64,000 nt of DNA from Parvibaculum sp002684405 (GTDB lineage Bacteria > Pseudomonadota > Alphaproteobacteria > Parvibaculales > Parvibaculaceae). Below the pieces are notes generated by a model, which saw only the letters and a program-made list of their open reading frames with translations, was not told where the DNA came from and did no database searches. This document shows positions 8,214-15,121 of the stretch, in pieces (the stretch's first letter is position 1; each line of letters begins with the position of its first letter). Both the position numbers and the translations under genes were made by a program. The stretch is from positions 682,001 through 746,000 of the forward strand of contig OZ223206.1 in assembly GCA_965140395.1 (NCBI GenBank), written 5' to 3'.

Positions 8214-9173
8214 TCAGGCCCGGCGGCCGGTGAGAATGCGCAGATGGACTTCCGTGGCAAAGCGCTTGGCCCGCGAGGAAACACCCTTGTTGCGGCGCAT
8301 CAGCAGGTTGTAGCCGAGCACCGCGGGCACGGCGACGGCAAGGCCGATGGCCGTCATGATGAGCGCCTCGCCCACCGGGCCCGCCACCTTGTCGATGGAG
8401 GCCTGACCCGACATGCCGATCGCCACCAGCGCGTGGTAGATGCCCCACACCGTGCCGAAGAGACCGACAAAGGGCGCGGTGGAGCCGACCGTGGCCAGGA
8501 AGGCGAGACCGCCCTGCAGCTTCTGCGTCAGCGTTTCCACGCCACGATTGAGCGCTGCCGCCGACCAGTCGGCCAGCGTCACCTCGCCCGACAGGCCCTT
8601 GTCATATTGTTCCACCGCTTCTTCGCCTTCCATCGCGATGGAGCGGAAGGAGTTTCGCTCCGGCAGGGCGGCGATGCCTTCCTTCAGCGTCGAGGTCGGT
8701 GCGAAGAGCTTGATCACCCGGTTGAACTGATCGAACAGACGGCGCTGTTCGAAGAGCTTTGTGATGAGGATGTACCAGGATCCCATCGACATCAGCGCGA
8801 GAATGAGCAGCGTGCCCTTGGACACGAAGTCGCCCTGGTTCCAGAGCGCGCTCAGCCCGTAGGGATTGGCCGGTTCTTCATCCATGGCCACATCGGCCAT
8901 CGGCCCTTCGGCGGGGACCTCGCCCTCTTCCGCCGCCATGGCGTCTTCGCCGGCGGGCAGGTCACCCGGTTCCGGTAGGCCCGCTTCATCAGTCGCAGGC
9001 GCCTGGTCGTCCGCCGCGGGCACCGGGTCGTCCGCCGGTGCAGCGTCTTCCGCCGCGGGCGCCGCCGCCTCCTGCGCATGGAGGGCGGGCGAGATCAGCA
9101 GGCCCGCCCCGAGCGTCGCGGCGACAGCGAGTGCTTTCAGGGAAGGGATCGTCAAAACAAACCGCGTATTCAT
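8214..9173 (-). CDS. exbB: ExbB/MotA/TolQ-family proton channel protein
   Basis: The ATG at 9173 opens with a signal-like segment (MNTRFVLTIPSLKALAVAAT) ending near ALHAQEAAAP. A low-complexity stretch rich in Ala, Pro, Asp and Glu (about residues 28-100) follows, then the ExbB core: a first helix (TLLILALMSMGSWYILI), a cytoplasmic loop, and two more helices (GGLAFLATVGSTAPFVGLFGTVWGIYHAL and EALIMTAIGLAVAVPAVLGYN). The long periplasmic acidic extension is typical of one ExbB subclass. It forms the inner-membrane motor with ExbD and TonB. Translation from a start 12 codons upstream is less likely. Confidence 0.92.
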   Translation of the reverse strand: MNTRFVLTIPSLKALAVAATLGAGLLISPALHAQEAAAPAAEDAAPADDPVPAADDQAPATDEAGLPEPGDLPAGEDAMAAEEGEVPAEGPMADVAMDEEPANPYGLSALWNQGDFVSKGTLLILALMSMGSWYILITKLFEQRRLFDQFNRVIKLFAPTSTLKEGIAALPERNSFRSIAMEGEEAVEQYDKGLSGEVTLADWSAAALNRGVETLTQKLQGGLAFLATVGSTAPFVGLFGTVWGIYHALVAIGMSGQASIDKVAGPVGEALIMTAIGLAVAVPAVLGYNLLMRRNKGVSSRAKRFATEVHLRILTGRRA

Positions 9174-9235
9174 CTCATCAGGTCCTTTAACTCGTCTACG
9201 CTTGCGCACCTCGACGGCGCGGCTTCACACTCTCG

Positions 9236-9877
9236 TCAATCCGTCAGCTTGAATGCGACGGCAAACTTGATCCAATGGCCCACCGGCTTGCCGTTCTGCA
9301 TCGCCGGCAGGAAGTGCCATTTGCGCTTGGCGTGAATGAGGGCCGTCTTGTCGAGACGGGGAAAGCCGCTCGACTGCGCGATCCTGCCCTTCGTCACATC
9401 GCCGGTTTCGTCCACATAAAGCTCCAGTACGACGCGCCCCTCTTCGCCCATGCGCCGCGAGGCGGCGGGATAAGGCGGCTGCGTATTGCCGTGGCTCGGA
9501 TCGGCCCGGGGGCCCGTCACTGCCGGCTTCGGCTGACGCTTCACGGGCTGCGGCTCCGGCTTGGTTTCCTGCACCGCCTGGATGGCCTTGGGCGCGGGCG
9601 GCGGCGTTTCGAGCTTGATCTCCGGCGGCGCTATATAGGCAGGCTCGGGCGGCGCCAGATCCGGCGGCGGGGGCGGCGTCTCGGGCGCGGGCGGCTCCGG
9701 CGCGCTTTCCTCTTCCAGGAGCGTCACCTGAAGCGGCACCTGCGCTTCTTCCTCATCCTTGCTGCCCAGTCCGAAGACAAGCGCCGCCAGCAGCACGACA
9801 TGCAGCCCCAGCACAATCGCCAGCCCAACAACGCGGCTCGATCCCGGATGGCCTTCCCGAAAGTCCAGCGAACTCAA
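9236..9877 (-). CDS. tonB: TonB energy transducer
   Basis: A 213-residue protein with one N-terminal transmembrane helix (VVGLAIVLGLHVVLLAALVFGL, which contains the characteristic His), a long Pro/Glu/Lys linker (for example PETPPPPPDLAPPEPAY) and a C-terminal TonB domain with YPAASRRMGEEGRVVLELYV and the RKWHFLPAMQNGKPVG segment. It couples the proton motive force to outer-membrane receptors and is the first gene of the operon. The 191 bases upstream (9878-10068) should hold the promoter, but I see no convincing motif there. A TonB-dependent receptor lies 5 kb away on the same strand. Confidence 0.93.
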   Translation of the reverse strand: MSSLDFREGHPGSSRVVGLAIVLGLHVVLLAALVFGLGSKDEEEAQVPLQVTLLEEESAPEPPAPETPPPPPDLAPPEPAYIAPPEIKLETPPPAPKAIQAVQETKPEPQPVKRQPKPAVTGPRADPSHGNTQPPYPAASRRMGEEGRVVLELYVDETGDVTKGRIAQSSGFPRLDKTALIHAKRKWHFLPAMQNGKPVGHWIKFAVAFKLTD

Positions 9878-10068
9878 CTAATCAACTCCTCGAACTAATA
9901 CTGTCGCCCGCCATGCCGGAACGATGGCATGCAGCCGATAGGCACTCCCGCATTTGCACAACCGGTGCCACGATCATTTGCGGCTCCGCACTTCCCGGCC
10001 GAGCGGTGCGTCTGCACGGTAACCAGTTTCCGTAACAGTAAGATCACCCCGTTTGCGACAGGGACGTT

Positions 10069-10596
10069 TCATGACGAAACCAGCTCCCGGAACGCGCTCT
10101 TGAAGTAGAGAAGCGGTTCCGTTTCGCCCGGGCAGTCCACGAAAAGCACCCGCCCCACAAGGATTTCGTGGTCGCCGCCGTCGTGAACCATTTCCAATGC
10201 GCAATCGATCGTGGAGCTGTTCTCCGCAAAGAGCGGCGCGCCCGTGACTTCGCTCTGCCAGTCCACACCCTCGAATTTCGGTCCGCCTTTGGAAGAGGCG
10301 AATTTTCGGGCAATACCGGCCTGTTCTGCCGAAAGAATGTTCACTCCGAAAAAACCGGCGTCGCGAATGGCTGCGAGCGTGTTGCTGCCGCGGTCCATGC
10401 TGACCAGCACCAGGGGCGGGTCCATGGAGAGCGCGGAGAAGGCGCTGACCGTCGTGCCCGCCGGGGCGCCGTCCTTTAGCGTGGTGACAATCGTGACGCC
10501 GCTTGCGAAGCAGCCCAGCGCGCCGCGGAACAGATCCGCATCTATTTCGGCCATATCCCGCCTGTCTTTCAATTGAGCGTTCGATCGAGCGTTCAT
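10069..10596 (-). CDS. Flavin reductase (HpaC/RutF-like)
   Basis: The 175-residue protein matches the flavin-reductase-like fold: FRGALGCFASGVTIVTT, AGTTVSAFSALSMDPPLVLVSMDRGSNT, FGVNILSAEQ, and a closing HEILVGRVLFV. Such enzymes supply reduced FMN to a partner oxygenase. The ATG at 10596 (MNARSNAQ) is chosen because GAGG lies about 8 bases upstream and it follows the M20 hydrolase stop by 10 bases. It is the last gene of the operon and most likely serves the flavin-dependent oxygenase at 12639-13691, as RutF serves RutA. Confidence 0.88.
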   Translation of the reverse strand: MNARSNAQLKDRRDMAEIDADLFRGALGCFASGVTIVTTLKDGAPAGTTVSAFSALSMDPPLVLVSMDRGSNTLAAIRDAGFFGVNILSAEQAGIARKFASSKGGPKFEGVDWQSEVTGAPLFAENSSTIDCALEMVHDGGDHEILVGRVLFVDCPGETEPLLYFKSAFRELVSS

Positions 10597-10606
10597 GGGC
10601 GCGACC

Positions 10607-11977
10607 TCAGAACGGCTTGTCGCCATAGACGGGCTTGTAGGTGTCGGCATTACGCCGCCCTTCCGCCCGGCCGCAGACCGAAAGCGCGGTCAGCGCATAG
10701 ATGAGCGCGCTGTCGGCGAGATCGTCCGGCGTGGGCCGCCAGCGCGGCATGCCCGTGGTGACGGCAGGAATATGGTGCATGTTGAAGACGTTCTGATCGC
10801 GCCACATGGAGGAATAGACGGGGTTTGCGCGCTCGAGCGGCCGGCCGAGAGAAAGGCTCGTCGCCCGCCCCACGGCGGAAACGAGCGGCGCAACCTCATC
10901 CGCATCCGCTTCGAAGCCGTGACGCACCACCATGGGCTCGATGTCGAAGCCGTCGAGATCGAACTGGCGCATGAGCGCCGTCAGCTCATGCTGCACGTCG
11001 GCTGCCTTCTGCTTCGGCGTCAGGCCTGCCTCGGTGTAGAGCGACACGACTTCCGTGCCCGCCCCGAAGGAGTGGGGAATACCGGCACGAATGCTGTCGA
11101 TCTGCGTTTTCGGGATGGAGATGCCGCCTTCGCTTTCATAGCGATGACGCTCCGGATAGGTGCGCCCCCATTCATGCAATGCTTCGAGAATGGGACCCAG
11201 CCGGTAAATCGGGTTGGGATGCTCCAGCATGTTTTCCGGCGTATCGAGAATGGGCGTGAAGATGCCCTGCCCGTATATCCGGATACGGAAAACGACATAG
11301 CCGCAGCCCTGCCAGGTGAGACCGAAATCGGTACCTTCCGCCGCAATGGCGAAATCGGGCGAGACGCCGCCATGATGGAAGAGGTAATGCGCGCCGATAT
11401 CCTTGCCGAGATAGTCGACGCCGCGGCGCTCCTCGATGGGCTCCGGGCCGATTTCGCCGGGACAGGCCGTCAGATAAAGCTTGCCGGAGAGGTCGAAGCC
11501 GGCCTTCTTCAGCGCCTTGGCGGCGATCAGGAAGCAGCTCATGGGGCCGCGGTCATTGGCGATCGGGTAGCCGAAGAGCTTGCCGTCTTCGAGCCAGCAT
11601 TCCTGCCACTCGCGGTTTTCCAGTGTTTCAGGCCGGTAGCGCGCCGCGTCGAGATCCGGTTCCCATGTCGGGCTTTCCGTATCGAGATGCGCGGTAAAGA
11701 GAAGGTTCTTGCCGTCGCCATAGCCGCCATATTCGCCGATGACGTTCTGCCGCTCCGGCGTGGCGCCGACGGCGCGGGGGGTGAAGCCCTCGCGCTGCAG
11801 CCATTCGAAGACGTAGTTGCTCGCCTCCGCCTCATGACGCGAGGGGCTTGGAATATTGCCCAGCTCAAGCGCCAGCTCGGTCAGCTCATCCTTGTCGATG
11901 GAGGCGGAGAGCGCGGCGCGCTCCTCCTCACCCACCTGACAGGGTGCGGGCATTTTGATGTTCAGAAGATCGGTCAT
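10607..11977 (-). CDS. M20-family metallohydrolase
   Basis: A 456-residue M20/ArgE/DapE-type protein. The first metal site is visible as FTAHLDTESPTW, and the second metal and catalytic region as YPIANDRGPMSCF and CPGEIGPEPIEERRG. Family members cleave amide bonds of N-acyl amino acids, carbamoyl compounds or small peptides with two zinc ions. It starts 2 bases after the isochorismatase-like stop, so it is tightly coupled to the Rut-like genes. Canonical rut operons contain no M20 enzyme, so here it probably hydrolyses an amide intermediate. The substrate is unknown. Confidence 0.82.
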   Translation of the reverse strand: MTDLLNIKMPAPCQVGEEERAALSASIDKDELTELALELGNIPSPSRHEAEASNYVFEWLQREGFTPRAVGATPERQNVIGEYGGYGDGKNLLFTAHLDTESPTWEPDLDAARYRPETLENREWQECWLEDGKLFGYPIANDRGPMSCFLIAAKALKKAGFDLSGKLYLTACPGEIGPEPIEERRGVDYLGKDIGAHYLFHHGGVSPDFAIAAEGTDFGLTWQGCGYVVFRIRIYGQGIFTPILDTPENMLEHPNPIYRLGPILEALHEWGRTYPERHRYESEGGISIPKTQIDSIRAGIPHSFGAGTEVVSLYTEAGLTPKQKAADVQHELTALMRQFDLDGFDIEPMVVRHGFEADADEVAPLVSAVGRATSLSLGRPLERANPVYSSMWRDQNVFNMHHIPAVTTGMPRWRPTPDDLADSALIYALTALSVCGRAEGRRNADTYKPVYGDKPF

Positions 11978-11979
11978 TT

Positions 11980-12642
11980 TCAGTTTTCCCAAGCACCCTG
12001 GATGTCCGCCGTCTTTTTCAGGATGGCGCAATTGAGCTCCAGCGACTGGAGCGCCGCCTCATGCACATCCGCGCCATAGGCAGCGCAGGCGTCGTCCGCG
12101 ATGAAGACGTGGTAGTCGCGGTGGAAGGCATCGCGCACCGTGCAGTCCACGCAGCATTCCGTGGTGAGGCCGCAGACGACAAGCGTGTCCACGCCCGCGT
12201 CGCACAGCACATCCGCAAAGTCCGTGCCGTAAAAGGCGGAGTATTTCGGCTTCAGCACCACGCGGTCGCCCGGCTGGGGCTGAGGACCGTAGAAGGCAGC
12301 GCCCGGCGACCCGGCGCGGCAGACATTGCTTTCCGCTTCCGGATCGCCATGGCGGCGGCGCATCCACTCGCCCCATGACGGGCTGTCGGTTTCCGGCGAG
12401 GTGGAGAGGCCGATGAAAATCACCGGCACTCCCGCCTTCCGCGCGGTGGCGATCAGACCTTCGGTCTTGGCGATTGCCGCCGGCACGGCGGACATGTCCA
12501 CCCCGAAGCCCGCCAGCAGGCCGTCCGACGCGGCAAAATCGACCTGGATGTCGATCACGCACAGCGCCGTCCGGTCCGGAGCGATCCAGGCCTTCAGATC
12601 GCCAGCACCCTCAGACGAGGTATTTTCCGCAAGCTCCGTCAT
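11980..12642 (-). CDS. Isochorismatase-like cysteine hydrolase (RutB-like)
   Basis: A 220-residue isochorismatase-superfamily hydrolase. The catalytic Asp is in CVIDIQVDF (D31), the Lys in LKPKYSAF (K131 or K133), and the nucleophile in GLTTECCVDCTVRDAF (C164 by alignment to the family, with a second Cys beside it). RutB cleaves a ureido or carbamate product of the RutA reaction. The start codon overlaps the flavin-oxygenase stop as ATGA. That context supports a RutB-like role, but N-carbamoyl hydrolase activity on another substrate fits as well. Confidence 0.85.
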   Translation of the reverse strand: MTELAENTSSEGAGDLKAWIAPDRTALCVIDIQVDFAASDGLLAGFGVDMSAVPAAIAKTEGLIATARKAGVPVIFIGLSTSPETDSPSWGEWMRRRHGDPEAESNVCRAGSPGAAFYGPQPQPGDRVVLKPKYSAFYGTDFADVLCDAGVDTLVVCGLTTECCVDCTVRDAFHRDYHVFIADDACAAYGADVHEAALQSLELNCAILKKTADIQGAWEN

Positions 12643-13691
12643 GCGAAGTGAGCCCGGAGCTTCGGCAGCACTTCGGCGCCCATGATCTTCAGCCCCTCGA
12701 CATAGTCGGGGAAGATCAGCATGACGCCGTCGAGCTCGCAGCCTTCGACCTGCTCTTTCAGCTTTTCAAGGCAGGTCGCAGGCGTGCCATGCACGACATG
12801 GGTCATGAAGGTTTCCTTCGCCTTCTCGCCCATCACGCTGGAACTGCCATCGGCTTCCATACCGTAGGAGCGCATCATGCCCTGCACGGCGCCCCAATCG
12901 AGACCTTCCTTGTAGTAGGCGACTTTTTCAGCGGCCTCCTCGTCGGTTTCGCCGAACACGACCGTGCTCATGGCGAAAACCTTGATCGTCTCGTTGTATT
13001 CATCGGCAACGCGGCGGGCCATGCGGCTGATGCGCAGCGTGTCTTCCGCGGTCTTGCCGCCGATGAAGCAGGCATCGGTGTTCTGCACGGTGAAGCGCAG
13101 GCCGCGCTCCGACTGCCCGGCGCAGATGAGATAGGGGCGCGGGCTCGACATCGGCTTGGGCTCGGAGACGCAATCCTTGAAGGTGAAGAACTCACCTTCA
13201 TAATCGACATGATCCTTTTCCCACATCGTCCTGACGAGCTTTGCCCACTCCTCCGCATAACGGTAGCGACCGTCATGATCGAGGTTCTCGGGCCAGGCGC
13301 CCATCTGGTCGAACTCGTCCTTGTAGGAACCGGACACGATGTTCAGCCCGGCGCGGCCGCCCGAAATGTGGTCGAGCGTCGCGATCATCTTCGCGACGAC
13401 GGCAGGGTTCTGCAGCAGGGTGTGAACCGTGGCGATGATCTTCGCGTTCTTCGTCGCCTCGGCGATGCCGGCCATCATGGTGACGGATTCGAGCGAGGTG
13501 CCCCAATGCTCTGTCTCGCCGCCAAAGCCACGCCATTTCATCATCGACATGATGAAATCCAGCCCGATCTCGTCGGCAAGCACCGCCGCGTCACGGTTCT
13601 GCTTGTAGGACGCGTCCAGCTTGGGCGTGTTCTTGGAAATGATCCATCCGCCATTCGCTATGGGGAGGAAAACGCCGAATTGCTTCGTCAT
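12639..13691 (-). CDS. Flavin-dependent oxygenase of the RutA-like luciferase family
   Basis: A 350-residue luciferase-like monooxygenase. It shares with RutA the opening FGVFLPIANGGWIIS, DFIMSMMKWRGFGG, HISGGRAGLNIVSG, and FFTFKDCVSEPKP followed by LICAGQSERGL. RutA-type enzymes use a flavin N5-peroxide to cleave amide or C-N bonds of uracil-like rings. The ATG at 13691 (MTKQFGVF) is chosen over an upstream extension that shows no family similarity. The partner reductase is the last gene of the same operon. No RutC, RutD, RutE or RutG homologue is present, so uracil is not assured as substrate. Confidence 0.85.
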   Translation of the reverse strand: MTKQFGVFLPIANGGWIISKNTPKLDASYKQNRDAAVLADEIGLDFIMSMMKWRGFGGETEHWGTSLESVTMMAGIAEATKNAKIIATVHTLLQNPAVVAKMIATLDHISGGRAGLNIVSGSYKDEFDQMGAWPENLDHDGRYRYAEEWAKLVRTMWEKDHVDYEGEFFTFKDCVSEPKPMSSPRPYLICAGQSERGLRFTVQNTDACFIGGKTAEDTLRISRMARRVADEYNETIKVFAMSTVVFGETDEEAAEKVAYYKEGLDWGAVQGMMRSYGMEADGSSSVMGEKAKETFMTHVVHGTPATCLEKLKEQVEGCELDGVMLIFPDYVEGLKIMGAEVLPKLRAHFA

Positions 13692-13758
13692 CTTGGTACT
13701 CTCGTTTCTGGTTTCGCGGGACGACCGTGTCCCGTCCTTACTCATGTCATTCGGGGCG

Positions 13759-15072
13759 TCAGCTCGACGAGCCGACAGCCTCCATTCGCAATCCCTCTTC
13801 TCCCCCGTCTTCAGCCCGATCCTCGGCAGCCGCATCGCCTTCATCGCTTCGCACCGGCGGGCGCATCAGCAGCACCGCGCCGCCGACCACCGCGGGCACG
13901 ATGGCAAAGAGCAAGAAGGCCGGCACGAACGACCCCGTGGTGTCGCGCACATAGCCGCCGATGAACGGACCGAAAGAGGCAAGGGTCGCCGCCACGTTCA
14001 CCATCGAGAAAAGCTCGAGATAGGGGCCGCGCCCGAAATAGTTCATCAGCAGCACGCTGGTGGCGAGGAAGGTGGCGCCATAACCGATACCGACCCCCGC
14101 CGCATAGAGCAGCAAAATGGGAAAGCTGGTGCCGAGCGTCAGCGCCACCATGCCCACCACGAGACACATCAGCGACATGAAGAGGAGCTTTTTCGGCTCG
14201 AAGAACTCGCCAAGGAAGCCGCTGCCCGCGCGCGCTGCGGAATTGAGAAAAGCCTCGACGCTGAGCAGGCTGCCGGCGAGCGCCATGGCCACGCCATGCT
14301 CCGTCAGATGCGCTACGGAGAGGCTGTTCACCGTGATGCCGCAAAGGAGGAAGGAAACATAGGCCGCCGTGATGATATAGAACTGCGGCGTGCGGAGCGC
14401 CTGCGCGACGGTCCAGGTTTCTTTCGTCATGTGGACGCCGGGCGCGGCATCGACAACCGCGTCATTCGCGATCTCTTCGGCCTTCTTGTCCTGCTCTTCG
14501 CCTTCGCGGAGGAAGAGCGCGATGATAAGCGCAGCGATGCCGGTCAGGACGGCCGCAATCATCCAGTGCATGCGCCAGTTGTCCCAGACGCCCACCGCGG
14601 TGAAATAGATCAGCGGACCGACGATGCCGCCCAGACCGCCCAATGTGTAATAGATGCCGAATGCCATGGACTGCTTCTTGAAGCAGCGCGCGATGACATA
14701 GGTGCCGGGCACCGTCGCCACGAAGGAAAACCCCGTGCCCGCGAGTATCGTTCCCAGGAAATAGACCCCGATGCCCTGCACCTCATAGAGGCAGAGGAAG
14801 CCCGCGACCATCATGGCGCCGCCGAACAGGACGGTCAGGCGCACATTGGTGTAGCGGATCATCAGTGCCGGCGGATAGCTCGACAGGCCGCAGGAGATAC
14901 CGAGCAGGGTGAAACCGAGACCGGCCGAGGTCCAGTCCCAGCCGAGGTCCCGCACCATGTCGGGCAGGACCACGCCGAGAGAGGTGAAAGTGGTCGCGGT
15001 GACGAGAAAGAACATCAGGCTGAAAGACAGCAGGACGAACCACGCATATAGGTTGTCACGAAGTTCACTCAT
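13759..15072 (-). CDS. MFS transporter
   Basis: A 437-residue protein with about 12 hydrophobic helices, for example AWFVLLSFSLMFFLVTATTF, LTVLFGGAMMVAGFLCLY, FGIYYTLGGLGGIVGPLIYF and AFLLFAIVPAVVGGAVLLM, and a charged central loop (EGEEQDKKAEEI). The pattern matches the oxalate/monocarboxylate-like MFS group. The ATG at 15072 has AAGG upstream. It lies between the TonB receptor (49 bases upstream) and the RutA-like gene (67 bases downstream), so it probably carries the operon's substrate across the inner membrane. Substrate identity is unknown. Confidence 0.87.
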   Translation of the reverse strand: MSELRDNLYAWFVLLSFSLMFFLVTATTFTSLGVVLPDMVRDLGWDWTSAGLGFTLLGISCGLSSYPPALMIRYTNVRLTVLFGGAMMVAGFLCLYEVQGIGVYFLGTILAGTGFSFVATVPGTYVIARCFKKQSMAFGIYYTLGGLGGIVGPLIYFTAVGVWDNWRMHWMIAAVLTGIAALIIALFLREGEEQDKKAEEIANDAVVDAAPGVHMTKETWTVAQALRTPQFYIITAAYVSFLLCGITVNSLSVAHLTEHGVAMALAGSLLSVEAFLNSAARAGSGFLGEFFEPKKLLFMSLMCLVVGMVALTLGTSFPILLLYAAGVGIGYGATFLATSVLLMNYFGRGPYLELFSMVNVAATLASFGPFIGGYVRDTTGSFVPAFLLFAIVPAVVGGAVLLMRPPVRSDEGDAAAEDRAEDGGEEGLRMEAVGSSS

Positions 15073-15121
15073 AGCGCCTTTTGCCTCCAATACTCTTTCT
15101 CGTCACACGCATCATTCGCCG

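Noticed and set aside
10069..13691. Calling the cluster a uracil-degrading rut operon.
   Set aside because: RutC, RutD, RutE and RutG are absent and an M20 hydrolase and TonB receptor are present, so the substrate is left open.
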